From: a virus
Direction: 5' to 3' (one strand)
Virus record (IMG/VR): IMGVR_UViG_3300027797_000001
Coordinates: 1-64,000 of that record
Length of the DNA: 64,000 nucleotides
Both the position numbers and the translations under genes were made by a program. Numbering within the stretch: position 1 is the stretch's first letter; each line of letters starts with the position of its first letter. Shown piece after piece: positions 21,215-31,604 of this stretch. The notes below the pieces were generated by a model. The model ran no database searches. It was not told where the DNA came from and worked only from the letters and a program-made list of their open reading frames with translations.

Positions 21215-22044
21215 GTATAGTATTTAATGCCAAAGATCATAGCTATAAAAGCAATGATGGGTCAGAAATTAATTGGGTAAGTGTTACTACACTAGTATCT
21301 CATTTTAAAAAATCTTTTGATGCTGAGAAGATAGCAAAGAAGGTTTGTAAGAATAAGAGATCTAAGTGGTATGGATTTGAACCAAAAGATATTATATCTA
21401 TTTGGAATGCAGAATCTCAAAGAGCAATTACTCTTGGTACATATTATCATAATCAAAGAGAAGCTGACTTATGTTCTTTAGCTTCAATAGAAAGAGAAGG
21501 TGTTACAGTTCCAGTGTTTAAACCTAATGATTTAACAAATGGAATTAAGACAGCTCCTTTACAAAAATTAGAACCAGGCGTGTATCCAGAGCATATGGTT
21601 TATCTTAAATCAGTAGGCATCTGTGGTCAATCAGATCTCGTAGAAGTAGTTAATGGTAAAGTAAACATTATTGACTATAAAACTAATAAAGAGATTAAGA
21701 CTGAATCTTACAAAGATTGGGAGGGAGTTTCTGAAAAACTACTCTCTCCTGTATCTAGTTTAGATGATTGTAATTTTAATCACTATGCTTTACAGTTAAG
21801 CATTTACATGTATATGATATTAAAACACAATCCTAAATTACAACCTGGGAAAATGTTTATTCATCATATCATTTTTGAGACAGAAGGACAAGATAGATAT
21901 GGGTATCCTTTAACAAGTTATGATCACAATGAAGATCCTATTGTTAAAGATGTATCACAAATTGAGATACCCTATTTAAAAGATGAAGTAGCAGCTATTA
22001 TGCATTACTTGCATGATAATAGAAATAAAATTAAAAAGAAATGA
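21211..22044 (+). CDS. PD-(D/E)XK-family nuclease
   Basis: The 277-residue protein has the Cas4/RecB-like nuclease core: GICGQSDLVEVVNGKVNIID, then YKTNKEIK. The Asp in GQSD, the Asp in IIDYK and the Lys form the D...(D/E)xK site. It is followed by HYALQLSIYMYMIL, the conserved Q-L-x-x-Y helix. N-terminal LGTYYHNQREAD supplies a His and Glu often seen in this family. It may process DNA ends in packaging or recombination, as its place before the terminase suggests. crAss-like phages carry such a nuclease near the packaging genes. Confidence 0.85.
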   Translation: MSIVFNAKDHSYKSNDGSEINWVSVTTLVSHFKKSFDAEKIAKKVCKNKRSKWYGFEPKDIISIWNAESQRAITLGTYYHNQREADLCSLASIEREGVTVPVFKPNDLTNGIKTAPLQKLEPGVYPEHMVYLKSVGICGQSDLVEVVNGKVNIIDYKTNKEIKTESYKDWEGVSEKLLSPVSSLDDCNFNHYALQLSIYMYMILKHNPKLQPGKMFIHHIIFETEGQDRYGYPLTSYDHNEDPIVKDVSQIEIPYLKDEVAAIMHYLHDNRNKIKKK

Positions 22045-22556
22045 TTGTAAAACTATTTGACATACAGAATGGTAAAGTAATTCCCACAGAGCATTGCTAT
22101 ACTTTAAAAGCACTTAAGATAGTGATGGATAACTATCCTGATAATTACATTAAAATCTATCAGTACTTATTTTATATGACATGTCCTAACCCAGACTTAA
22201 ATCCATTCTTCTATACACCGGAAGTAGATAAAGAGTCTCTTATTCTTGAGCAGATAGAAGCAGACTTCTCTACTGAAAATGAAGATGTGTTTATAGCATT
22301 ACAATTTTGCCAGAGGATGTTTGAAACACCTACATATAGAGCTTATAAAGGTATGGCATCTATGTTAGATAGATTGGCTAGATATATGGAGACTACAACA
22401 ATAACTGCAGGAAGAGATGGTAATATAAACTCACTAGTAGCTGCAGCCAAAAACTTTGATCAGATTAGAGCTTCATTTAAAGGAGTATATAAAGATCTAC
22501 AAGAAGAACAATCTAGTAGAGTAAGAGGTGGTATTGGAATGGCATATGATCAATAA
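22041..22556 (+). CDS. conserved protein preceding terminase; candidate small subunit
   Basis: The 171-residue protein is mostly helical with a conserved-looking C terminus: YMETTTITAGRDGNINSLVA, then AAKNFDQIRASFKGVYKDL and a Gly-rich end (VRGGIGMAYDQ). Its place immediately before TerL with a one-base overlap suggests a small terminase subunit or a capsid-assembly factor. No HTH is obvious. This is inference. Confidence 0.55.
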   Translation: MIVKLFDIQNGKVIPTEHCYTLKALKIVMDNYPDNYIKIYQYLFYMTCPNPDLNPFFYTPEVDKESLILEQIEADFSTENEDVFIALQFCQRMFETPTYRAYKGMASMLDRLARYMETTTITAGRDGNINSLVAAAKNFDQIRASFKGVYKDLQEEQSSRVRGGIGMAYDQ

Positions 22557-24757
22557 TGGAGATATTTGAAAACATACCAACCTATGATAATGGAACTTGG
22601 ACTATTACAGATTTTTCCTCAAGAGAAGAGTTTACCAAGTTTGTAAGAAATATTTTTGATGAACCAGGTAAATATAAATTTGATGAAACTAGCTTATTAT
22701 TTAATTCTGAATCAAGAAAGTTCAGAAACAATGGATATTACTGCGACTCTCCATTTAAATCCAAAGATTTTGTCAATTACTGGGATGAACAAAAACTCAG
22801 ATGTAGGAGAGGAGTTATCTATAAATCAGGAGACAACATATGGTACCTTACTAGAGACTACTACATGTGGCTTAACTTCCTACCAATATTTGATAAAGAA
22901 CAGCAAATTTTTGACTTTGCCAAAATACGGGATGCACAGTATCACATGGCCCTCTATGAATTATTGGCAGAACTCAACTTTAAGCATGTAGCTATTCTTA
23001 AAAAACGTCAGATAGCTTCTTCTTATTTTCACATGGCCAAGCTATTAAATCAGATTTGGTTTGAATCTGGGGTTACACTAAAGATAGGAGCAAGTCTTAA
23101 AGACTATATAAATGAGAAAGGCTCATGGAAGTTCTTAGATGAATATGCTGCATTCTTAAATGAGCATACTGCATGGTATAGACCAATGACTCCTCATAAA
23201 GTAATGATGTGGCAGCAGAAGATAGAAGTTAGAAAAGGAGATAGAAAGAATGAGGTTGGTCTCAAAGGTACTATGCAAGGCATGTCATTTGAGAAAGATC
23301 CAACAAATGGTGTAGGGGGTCCGGTAAAGTTCTTCTTCCATGAGGAGGCAGGCATTGCTCCTAAGATGGATCAGACATATGAGTATATGAGACCAGCAAT
23401 GAGATCTGGTTTAATGACAACAGGTATGTTTATAGCTGCAGGATCTGTGGGGGATTTATCTCAGTGTAATCCACTTAAAGATATGATCCTAAATCCCACA
23501 TCTAAAGATATCTATGCAGTAGAAACAAATCTTCTTGATAAGAATGGTACAGAAGGTCTCTCAGGTTTGTTTATTCCTGAGCAATGGTCTATGCCACCAC
23601 ATATAGATCAATATGGTAATTCACTTGTAGAAGATGCATTAGAAGCTTTAGATAGACAATTTGAAGAATGGAAAAAAGATCTATCTCCAGAAGACTATCA
23701 GTTAAGAATATCTCAGCATCCTAGAAATATTGAAGAAGCATTTGCACATAGATCAGTATCTGTATTTCCACCACATCTTGTAACAGCACAACAGAGAAGA
23801 ATAAATGAAAAAGAATATGCATATGAATTCCTAGATATTTCCTATGATGAGAATGGAAAACCTGCAGTAAAGGAAACTAGTAAATTACCTATTATGCAGT
23901 TCCCTGTATCTAAGAAGTTAGAAGATAAAACAGGAACTCTTGTTGTATGGGAAAGACCAATTAAAGATCCTACATTTGGACAGTATTATGCATCTATTGA
24001 CCCGGTATCAGAGGGAAAGACGACTACCTCAGAATCACTGTGTTCTATATATGTAATGAAAGCTCCAATTCAAGTAACTAAACATTCAGGTACTGAATCA
24101 GAGACATATATAGAACAAGATAAGATAGTAGCTGCATGGTGTGGTAGATTTGATGATATTAATAAAACCCACCAAAGATTAGAACTAATAATAGAATGGT
24201 ATAACGCATGGGCACTTATAGAAAGTAACGTGTCTTTATTTATACAATATATGATATCTAGAAAGAAACAAAGATATCTTGTACCTAAAAGTCAAATCAT
24301 GTTTTTAAAAGATCTTGGTTCAAATACCAATGTTTATCAGGAATATGGATGGAGAAATACCGGTAGTTTATTTAAGGCTCACTTATTAAGTTATGTGATA
24401 GAGTATTGTAAAGAAGAACTAGATACAGAAACAAAACCTGATGGTACAATTGTAAGAACAAAATATGGAATAGAGAGAATTCCAGACCCCATGTTGATCA
24501 AAGAGATGCAAGAATATGCAGATGGAGTTAACGTAGATAGACTTGTAGCATTTACAGCATTAGTTGCATTCATGAGAGTTCAGCAATCAAATAGAGGATA
24601 TGCTAAAAGAGTGATAATGGATGATGCTGCTAAAAACTTGCAAAAGTCAGAAAATTTGTTTAAATTAAATAGTAGTCCATTTAGGCATATAGGTAACAAT
24701 GGTAGATTAACAAATGGTAATGTATTTAAAAAATCACCATTTAAAAATATAAAGTAA
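22556..24757 (+). CDS. terL: terminase large subunit
   Basis: The 733-residue protein has an ATPase domain with a modified Walker A (KKRQIASS, residues 149-156), Walker B plus catalytic Glu in VKFFFHEEAG (257-266), and a coupling motif AAGS (294-297). The nuclease domain is RNase-H-like, with YYASIDPVSEGKTT (Asp482), LIESN (Glu556) and NVDRLVAF (Asp661). It cuts and pumps DNA into the capsid. The C terminus is Asn/Lys-rich. The order nuclease - small protein - TerL - portal is as in crAss-like phages. Confidence 0.95.
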   Translation: MEIFENIPTYDNGTWTITDFSSREEFTKFVRNIFDEPGKYKFDETSLLFNSESRKFRNNGYYCDSPFKSKDFVNYWDEQKLRCRRGVIYKSGDNIWYLTRDYYMWLNFLPIFDKEQQIFDFAKIRDAQYHMALYELLAELNFKHVAILKKRQIASSYFHMAKLLNQIWFESGVTLKIGASLKDYINEKGSWKFLDEYAAFLNEHTAWYRPMTPHKVMMWQQKIEVRKGDRKNEVGLKGTMQGMSFEKDPTNGVGGPVKFFFHEEAGIAPKMDQTYEYMRPAMRSGLMTTGMFIAAGSVGDLSQCNPLKDMILNPTSKDIYAVETNLLDKNGTEGLSGLFIPEQWSMPPHIDQYGNSLVEDALEALDRQFEEWKKDLSPEDYQLRISQHPRNIEEAFAHRSVSVFPPHLVTAQQRRINEKEYAYEFLDISYDENGKPAVKETSKLPIMQFPVSKKLEDKTGTLVVWERPIKDPTFGQYYASIDPVSEGKTTTSESLCSIYVMKAPIQVTKHSGTESETYIEQDKIVAAWCGRFDDINKTHQRLELIIEWYNAWALIESNVSLFIQYMISRKKQRYLVPKSQIMFLKDLGSNTNVYQEYGWRNTGSLFKAHLLSYVIEYCKEELDTETKPDGTIVRTKYGIERIPDPMLIKEMQEYADGVNVDRLVAFTALVAFMRVQQSNRGYAKRVIMDDAAKNLQKSENLFKLNSSPFRHIGNNGRLTNGNVFKKSPFKNIK

Positions 24758-24759
24758 CT

Positions 24760-27504
24760 ATGCAAGTATATAACGCATTACAGTTAAAGAAAGGTGCTAA
24801 GGTTGAGCAAAATAGGATGGGTAGTATTACCCAGCCTTTACAGTTTTTATCTAAAGTTGATAAAGATGAGGAATGGGCTGCCTGGAATTTAGACTGGTTG
24901 GAATGGAATGGTCTTAAGCAAATCAGAAGAAATGCTAGAAGATTAATGAAAAACTATAAACTTGCAAAAGGTATTATTGATAGATCAGATTATATAATTG
25001 AAGAAAATAATGAATATAAAGACATTGTAGAATTACTTACAAGAGAAGAAGCAACAGCATTAGAATTAAAGTTCTATCCTATTATTCCAAATGTTATTAA
25101 TGTCTTAGTAGCTGAATTTGCTAAAAGATCTACCAAGCTTACATATAAAACTGTTGATGAGTATTCTTATAATGAGATGATGGAGCAAAAGAGAAAGATG
25201 TTGGAAGAAACTCTTCTTTCTCAAGCGCAAGTAAAAATTTCAGCAGCATTATTAGAGCAGGGATTAGATCCTCAATCAGAAGAAGCACAACAACAATTAA
25301 ATCCAGAACAATTAAAATCTCTTCCTGAAATTGAGAGCTTCTTTAAAAAAGATTATAGATCTCTTGTTGAACAATGGGCTTCTCATCAACATAAAGTAGA
25401 TGTAGAAAGATTTAGAATAGAAGAATTAGAAGAAAGAGCATTTAGAGATATGCTCATTACTGATAGAGAGTTCTGGCATTTTCATATGATGGAAGATGAT
25501 TATGAAGTAGAACTTTGGAATCCAGTAGTTACTTTCTATCATAAATCTCCAGATATAAGATATATTTCTCAAGGTAACTGGGTAGGTAAAATAGACATGT
25601 TAACGGTATCAGATGTAATAGACAAGTATGGTTACATTATGACTGAAGAACAGTTAAAAGCTTGTGAGGCTATTTATCCAATTAGATCTGGTGGTTATAT
25701 TGTTGGAGGATATCAAAATGATGGTACATATTATGATGGAACAAAATCTCATGAATGGAATACTAATATGCCTTCTCTTGCATATAGACAATATACTACA
25801 GCTAGAGCAAATTCAATTACTGACGGTGGTGATATTATAAACCAGATATTATCTCAGGGAGAAGATTATTTTGACCAAGGTACTGCATACTTACTTAGAG
25901 TAACTCAAGCATACTGGAAGTCTCAAAGAAAAGTTGGGCATTTGACTAAAATAACTGAGAATGGTGAAGTAACTAATGAAGTAGTTACTGAAGATTACAA
26001 AGTTATTGATAAACCAATGTATGATACTAGATTATTTAAAAATAAAACAAGAGATAATTTACTCTTTGGTGAACACATAGATTGGATCTGGATTAATGAA
26101 GTTTGGGGTGGTATAAAAATTGGACCAAATATTCCTTCATTCTGGGGTATGAATAATCCTGGAGGATTCTCACCTATTTATATTGGCATACAAAAAAATA
26201 AAATAGGTCCACTTAAGTTTCAATTTAAAGGGGATCAAAGTCTTTATGGTTGTAAACTTCCTGTAGAAGGATCTGTATTCTCTGATAGAAATACTAAGTC
26301 TACAGCACTTATTGATTTAATGAAGCCATATCAGATTGGATATAACATTGTAAACAATCAGATTGCAGACATCTTAGTAGATGAACTTGGTACAGTAATT
26401 CTTTTAGATCAAAATGCTTTACCTAAACATTCACTTGGTGAAGACTGGGGTAAAGGAAACTATGCTAAGGCATATGTAGCCATGAAGAATTTCCAGATGT
26501 TACCTTTAGATACATCTATTACAAATACTGAGAATGCATTAAACTTTAACCATTTCCAAAAACTAGATCTAGAACAAACAAATAGATTAATGTCTAGGAT
26601 ACAATTAGCCAATTACTTTAAACAACAGGCATATGAGGTTATAGGGGTAAATCCTCAAAGAATGGGGCAGCAATTATCTCAGACAACAGCTACTGGAGTG
26701 GAACAAGCAGTAAGTGCGTCATATGCTCAAACAGAAGTATTCTTTATTCAGCACTGTGACTATTTAATGCCAAGAGTACATCAAATGAGAACTGACTTAG
26801 CTCAGTATTATAATTCTACTAAACCATCTACAAGATTAACTTATATTACAGCGGCTGATGAGAAAGTTAATTTTGAAATTAATGGTACAGATCTTTTAAT
26901 GAGAGATCTAAATATATTCTGTTCTACTACTGCAAACCATAGAGCTATTCTTGAACAATTAAAACAAATGTCTATTCAAAATAATACTACTGGTGCTAGT
27001 ATTTATGATCTTGGTAAAATTGTTCAAGCAGATTCTATTGCTGAAGTAAATACAGTTCTAAAAGCTTCTGATCAAAAACAACAGCAGATGAAGCAACAAG
27101 AAATGCAGAATCAGCAGCAAATGCAAGAACAACAACTTCAAAAACAACAGGAGATTGAGCAAATGAAAATTGATTCTCAAGCTGCTGAGAAAGAGAAAGA
27201 TAGACAAAGAGATATCTTAGTTGCAGAAATCAGAGCTGCTGGTTATGGGTCTATGGCTGACGTAAATAAAAATGAGATGTCAGATTATGCAGATCAAATG
27301 AAAGAGATTAGATCTTCTGAACAATATCAGCAACAAACTGATTTACAGAGAGAAAAGGAAGTAAATAGAATGTCTATTGAATCTCAAAAGTCTCAGATTG
27401 AAAGAGAAAAGATTCAAGCTCAAAGAGATATAGCTGATAAACAACTTCAGATAGCTCAAGAAAATAAAAATAAATATGATAATAAAAACAACAAAAATAA
27501 ATAA
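24760..27504 (+). CDS. portal protein
   Basis: The 914-residue protein follows TerL by 2 bases. It has a large helical and mixed front part with GNWVGKIDMLTVSDVIDKYG, IDWIWINEVWGGIKIGPNIP and LEQTNRLMSRIQLANYFKQQ typical of crAss-like portals, and a very long Gln/Glu/Lys-rich helical C terminus (about 767-914). In P22-type portals a helical barrel runs into the capsid, and this tail may be its equivalent. Twelve copies form the DNA gate. It ends in an Asn/Lys-rich stretch. Confidence 0.85.
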   Translation: MQVYNALQLKKGAKVEQNRMGSITQPLQFLSKVDKDEEWAAWNLDWLEWNGLKQIRRNARRLMKNYKLAKGIIDRSDYIIEENNEYKDIVELLTREEATALELKFYPIIPNVINVLVAEFAKRSTKLTYKTVDEYSYNEMMEQKRKMLEETLLSQAQVKISAALLEQGLDPQSEEAQQQLNPEQLKSLPEIESFFKKDYRSLVEQWASHQHKVDVERFRIEELEERAFRDMLITDREFWHFHMMEDDYEVELWNPVVTFYHKSPDIRYISQGNWVGKIDMLTVSDVIDKYGYIMTEEQLKACEAIYPIRSGGYIVGGYQNDGTYYDGTKSHEWNTNMPSLAYRQYTTARANSITDGGDIINQILSQGEDYFDQGTAYLLRVTQAYWKSQRKVGHLTKITENGEVTNEVVTEDYKVIDKPMYDTRLFKNKTRDNLLFGEHIDWIWINEVWGGIKIGPNIPSFWGMNNPGGFSPIYIGIQKNKIGPLKFQFKGDQSLYGCKLPVEGSVFSDRNTKSTALIDLMKPYQIGYNIVNNQIADILVDELGTVILLDQNALPKHSLGEDWGKGNYAKAYVAMKNFQMLPLDTSITNTENALNFNHFQKLDLEQTNRLMSRIQLANYFKQQAYEVIGVNPQRMGQQLSQTTATGVEQAVSASYAQTEVFFIQHCDYLMPRVHQMRTDLAQYYNSTKPSTRLTYITAADEKVNFEINGTDLLMRDLNIFCSTTANHRAILEQLKQMSIQNNTTGASIYDLGKIVQADSIAEVNTVLKASDQKQQQMKQQEMQNQQQMQEQQLQKQQEIEQMKIDSQAAEKEKDRQRDILVAEIRAAGYGSMADVNKNEMSDYADQMKEIRSSEQYQQQTDLQREKEVNRMSIESQKSQIEREKIQAQRDIADKQLQIAQENKNKYDNKNNKNK

Positions 27505-27560
27505 GCTATTTAGCTATATAGTGAGAAAAAAGTTTTTTAGCATTATAAATTTTTGAAGTT

Positions 27561-27583
27561 TATTTCTTATATTAAATTATAAA
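27561..27583 (+). promoter_or_regulatory. promoter-like motif, divergent copy
   Basis: TATTTCTTATATTAAATTA follows the pattern ATTTTTANTATATTAAAT with two changes at its start. It begins 37 bases before the ATG of the scaffold-like gene and follows a long AT-rich gap after the portal gene. Confidence 0.4.
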
Positions 27584-27597
27584 CAAAACCAACACAT

Positions 27598-28842
27598 ATG
27601 GATGAATTAAATAAAGCACTAGGTGAAGACCAAGTGCAAGATTCTACAAAGGTAGAACAAGTAGATGTAAACATTGATGAGATGTTTGGAATGCCAGGAG
27701 CAGAAAATGTAATGCTTCCAGCAGATGAAGAAAAACCCAAGTCCATGTTCTCTAAAGAAAATGTAGACACAACGTTCCTTGACAAGCCTACTTCTAAAGA
27801 AGAAGTAGCAAAGAAAGAAGAAGTAGAAGAAACTATTGCTGAGTTAGACAATCTAATTACTCAGGAAGAGGATGCTGGTAATAAAGGCAGACCAAAGGTT
27901 GATAAATCAGGTCTTGCTGAACTAGCATCTAAAATGATTGAGGAAGGAGCTTTAGTACCTTTTGATGATGATAAGCCATTAGAAGAATATACTACAAAAG
28001 ATTTCCGTGAACTGTTTGAAGCTAACTTCCAAGAAAGAGAAAATGCAGTAAGAGAAAATACTCCAAAAGAGTTTTTCCAAGCATTGCCTGAAGAACTTCA
28101 AGTTGCAGCTAAATATGTAGCTGATGGTGGGCAAGATTTAAAAGGTTTATTTAGAACTCTTGCACAAGTAGAAGAGATGTATGATCTTGACACATCAAAT
28201 GAATATGATCAAGCAGAAATTGCAAGACAATATTTATATGCTACACAATTTGGAACACCAGAAGAAATTGAATCAGAGGTTCAAGAATGGCATGAAATGG
28301 GAAGACTTCAACAAAAGGCTGAACAATTTAAGCCAAAGTTGGATAGAATGCAAGAGGAGATTGTAGCAAGAAAGCTTGCAGAACAAGAATACAAAAAAGA
28401 ACAACAGGCTTCACAAGCTAAAGCTTATCAAGATAGTGTTTATAATACACTTTCTGTAGGTGAATTAGGAGGTTTGAAGTTAGATAGAAAAGTTCAAAGT
28501 CTTTTATTCTCAGGATTAGTTCAACCTAACTACCCTTCTATTTCTGGTAAACCTACAAACTTACTTGGACACTTATTAGAGAAGTATCAGTTTGTAGAAC
28601 CAAGACACGATCTTATTGCAGAAGCACTTTGGTTACTTGCAGATCCAGATGGATACAAAACCAAAATTAAAGATCAAGGTGGAAAACAAGCTGTAGAAAA
28701 AACAGTAAGGCAATTGAAAACAGAACAATCTAGAAAATTAACTTCTTCAGTTAATGATGATAGAGAGTATGATAATAAAACAAAAACTAGTAAACCACAA
28801 AAAACAATATCTAGACAAAATAATATGTTTAGACGATTTTAA
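27598..28842 (+). CDS. scaffold-like head assembly protein (putative)
   Basis: The 414-residue protein is acidic and helical, with the first 100 residues Glu/Asp/Lys-rich (KEEVEETIAELDNLITQEED), a middle with many Gln and Glu (MGRLQQKAEQFKPKLDRMQ), and a basic Asn/Ser/Lys C terminus. Its place between portal and major capsid protein, as well as its charge and coiled-coil character, suggests a scaffold or inner capsid protein. No sequence family is recognised. Confidence 0.6.
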   Translation: MDELNKALGEDQVQDSTKVEQVDVNIDEMFGMPGAENVMLPADEEKPKSMFSKENVDTTFLDKPTSKEEVAKKEEVEETIAELDNLITQEEDAGNKGRPKVDKSGLAELASKMIEEGALVPFDDDKPLEEYTTKDFRELFEANFQERENAVRENTPKEFFQALPEELQVAAKYVADGGQDLKGLFRTLAQVEEMYDLDTSNEYDQAEIARQYLYATQFGTPEEIESEVQEWHEMGRLQQKAEQFKPKLDRMQEEIVARKLAEQEYKKEQQASQAKAYQDSVYNTLSVGELGGLKLDRKVQSLLFSGLVQPNYPSISGKPTNLLGHLLEKYQFVEPRHDLIAEALWLLADPDGYKTKIKDQGGKQAVEKTVRQLKTEQSRKLTSSVNDDREYDNKTKTSKPQKTISRQNNMFRRF

Positions 28843-28870
28843 TTAAGTAACAAATAAAACAAATATAAAA

Positions 28871-30490
28871 ATGGCAACTCCAATTTTAAACAATGGGATA
28901 TTCCTAAGAGACACAGCCTACCAAGCGTCATCGCATGTAGACTCTTATCACTTAGTGAATATGCTAAAAGATGCTGAACCTATGGATTTAGGTCCAGTTG
29001 ACCTTTGGGCTATGGCTCAAAAAGTAGAAATGCCGCTTTACCAGCTTTCTAGCTTTGGTGGCAAAAATGTAATTATGGTTGATAATGCTCGTGGAGAGTA
29101 TAAGTGGCAGACTCCTGTCTCTACAGATCTTCCATATGTAATTGAAGACATTGAGCCAATGAATGACTTCAAAGGAGTAGATGGTTCTACTTTTAGAATT
29201 AAATTAAGCCGCAGAGAATTTGGACATGGTGATATCATCACTTATGACAAATACAATGGGGTTGAGATGTACATTACAGATGAGGATATCCTTACAATAG
29301 GTGATGGTTATATTTACACAGTTCAACTTGTAAACAATGACAACACAAGATTCTTGGATAACAGATTCTTAGCTAATGGAACAAGAATGTTCAGAAAAGG
29401 TTCTGCAAGAGGTGAGTATGGTGAAAGATTCTCTGACATCATTACACAAGCTGGTTTCCGTGAATACTATAACTTTGTTGGTGGTGCAGAAGCTCACGTA
29501 CATTATTCTATCTCTTCTAGAGCAGACTTAATGATCAAAGGTGGTATGAATGCAGATGGTACAGTTCCTGTAACTGAGATCTGGAGAACATTTGACAAAA
29601 ACACTTTAGACCCATCAATCACATCTTTAGAAGATATGGTTAAAGTTATGGGTAAAGATGCTGTTAAGAAAGCATTTGATAACGGAGATTTGTCTAGAAC
29701 TTTCTTGACAAACATGGAAGCAGCTCACCTTTCTAAAATTGCAACTGACATTGAGACTTACTTAATGTGGGGACAAGGAGGTAGAGTTAAGCAAGATGGT
29801 CCAGATGATATTAGATTATCTGTTGGACTTTGGCAACAGTTGAACAATGCGTTCAAAAGAGTATACAATAAGAATAACTTTACTCTTGACTTATTCCGTG
29901 GAGAAATCTATAACTTTTTCAATGGTAAAGTTGAGTTCCAAGGACCAGATCCAAAAAGAGCTCTTATTGTACAAACTGGTATGGGTGGTATGCGTATGGT
30001 TAATGAAGCCATTAGACAAGAAGCTATTGCATCAGGTTTGTTAATTCAGGCTGCTGATATTGGTGCTATCACTGGTAAAGGTATGGACTTGAACTTTGGA
30101 TTTGCTTATACTTCATATGTAATTCCATTCTTGGCAAATGTTAAGTTTGTTCTTAACCCAGCATTTGACAATGTTCATACAAATGATATTGAGAACCCAA
30201 TCATTGATGGTTTCCCATTATCTTCTTATAGCTATATCATCTTTGATATCACTGATAACACTAATGATAACATCTTTATGTTGAAACTTTCTTGGGATAA
30301 CCAATTGAAGTGGTGGTATCAAAATGGTACTATGGACTACATGGGTAGAACTCAAGGGTTCCAGTCTTCTGGACAATTCAACGGGTACCGTGTGATGATG
30401 TCTCAAACAATGCCAGCTATTTGGGTAAAAGACCCAACTAAAGTCTTGAAAATTGTTATGAGAAACCCAATCACCGGAGGCTCTCTATAA
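28871..30490 (+). CDS. mcp: major capsid protein
   Basis: The 539-residue protein has features of crAss-like HK97-fold capsid proteins. It has a long N-terminal region, a central RFLANGTRMFRKGSARGEYG followed by FSDIITQAGFREYYNFVGG, and a C-terminal beta-rich domain. Codons are richer in C-ending triplets (TTC, AAC, ATC) than its neighbours, which is usual for the most expressed gene. It is followed by a strong terminator. Its place after the scaffold-like gene supports the call. Confidence 0.85.
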   Translation: MATPILNNGIFLRDTAYQASSHVDSYHLVNMLKDAEPMDLGPVDLWAMAQKVEMPLYQLSSFGGKNVIMVDNARGEYKWQTPVSTDLPYVIEDIEPMNDFKGVDGSTFRIKLSRREFGHGDIITYDKYNGVEMYITDEDILTIGDGYIYTVQLVNNDNTRFLDNRFLANGTRMFRKGSARGEYGERFSDIITQAGFREYYNFVGGAEAHVHYSISSRADLMIKGGMNADGTVPVTEIWRTFDKNTLDPSITSLEDMVKVMGKDAVKKAFDNGDLSRTFLTNMEAAHLSKIATDIETYLMWGQGGRVKQDGPDDIRLSVGLWQQLNNAFKRVYNKNNFTLDLFRGEIYNFFNGKVEFQGPDPKRALIVQTGMGGMRMVNEAIRQEAIASGLLIQAADIGAITGKGMDLNFGFAYTSYVIPFLANVKFVLNPAFDNVHTNDIENPIIDGFPLSSYSYIIFDITDNTNDNIFMLKLSWDNQLKWWYQNGTMDYMGRTQGFQSSGQFNGYRVMMSQTMPAIWVKDPTKVLKIVMRNPITGGSL

Positions 30491-30504
30491 TAGATCAGAG
30501 TATG

Positions 30505-30533
30505 AGAGGGAGTGTAAAAGCTCCCTCTTTTTA
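30505..30533 (+). terminator. intrinsic terminator, rightward
   Basis: GAGGGAG (30506-30512) pairs with CTCCCTC (30521-30527), followed by TTTTTA. It ends the capsid transcript 15 bases downstream of the stop. Confidence 0.9.
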
Positions 30534-30565
30534 CTTATTTTTTAAAATTTAAAACCAACAAAAAA

Positions 30566-31591
30566 ATGGAAAGTACAGGATTTACAATGGTGGAAATTAA
30601 TAAAGCTGCCACCGCAAGAAAAACAGCTATTGCTATTAGACCGTTCTTTGATAAAAATGCTTCTAACATGGGGCTAGAAATTTATGATCAAGTATTGTTT
30701 GATGGTGTAAAACATCAAGAACAATTATGTTGCTTAGAGGTTAATGGAGTAATTAGATATGTAACAGGTTTAAATGAATTTGCACCTGAGATTAAACTAC
30801 TACCAGCTGATCAAAGAGAAGCTAAGATTAGAGAAATCAGAACTGCTATTGCTGAACTAGAAAGAGAATTAGCAGCAAATGTTATTGATGTTGAAGATAA
30901 AGATTTTTGGAATAAAGTAAAGTTACTTACTCCAAATAATAAAGATTTCTGGAATAAGATAGAATTAAAATGTGGTAATGAGCCAGTTTATCTTGATCCA
31001 AAAGATCCTTTTGATAGAATTAAACTTTATGCTATTGAGGCTGGAGGATTTTCAATTGTTGCAAAAAGTTTTGAAGATGCACGATCAAAATCTAAACCAC
31101 CAAAGTTTTATTTAGATAAAGAAGAAGAAACTGTAATGGTCAGAACTGAGTATAAGAAAATGCGTAATAAAGCACTTTCTGAATTACAGAAGTTATTTGA
31201 CAAGAACAGTACAAAACTATTCTATGTTGCTAAAGTAGTAGATATTAATAGCACACAGTATAGAAAATCCACTCCAAATGATGTCATTTATGAAAATATG
31301 GACATGTACATAAATGGTGAAGGAGGAGAAAGCAACAAGGAAAGAGCAGCTAAATCTTTCATGGATGCAGTAAATATGGATATGGAAACACTAAAAATTA
31401 AATCAGTTGTTCGTGATTCCGTATTTTTTAAGTATATTATTAGTAAGGCAGATGGATACATTTACCATGCTAAGTCTAATAGTTTACTTGGTAGAAATGT
31501 ATCAGATGTTGTAGAGTATTTTAAGAACCCTTTAAATGAGGATATTCTTAAAGATGTTACAGCTTCTGTTGAAAAACTATGGAACTCGTAA
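30566..31591 (+). CDS. virion-module protein, possibly capsid-associated
   Basis: The 341-residue protein is mixed alpha/beta, with an acidic-hydrophobic N terminus and a short internal duplication KDFWNKVKLL / KDFWNKIELK (near residues 112-134). It is Lys-rich throughout. It directly follows the capsid gene's terminator, where crAss-like phages encode a head-associated structural protein. No fold is recognised. Confidence 0.6.
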   Translation: MESTGFTMVEINKAATARKTAIAIRPFFDKNASNMGLEIYDQVLFDGVKHQEQLCCLEVNGVIRYVTGLNEFAPEIKLLPADQREAKIREIRTAIAELERELAANVIDVEDKDFWNKVKLLTPNNKDFWNKIELKCGNEPVYLDPKDPFDRIKLYAIEAGGFSIVAKSFEDARSKSKPPKFYLDKEEETVMVRTEYKKMRNKALSELQKLFDKNSTKLFYVAKVVDINSTQYRKSTPNDVIYENMDMYINGEGGESNKERAAKSFMDAVNMDMETLKIKSVVRDSVFFKYIISKADGYIYHAKSNSLLGRNVSDVVEYFKNPLNEDILKDVTASVEKLWNS

Positions 31592-31604
31592 ATATTAAAA
31601 TAAA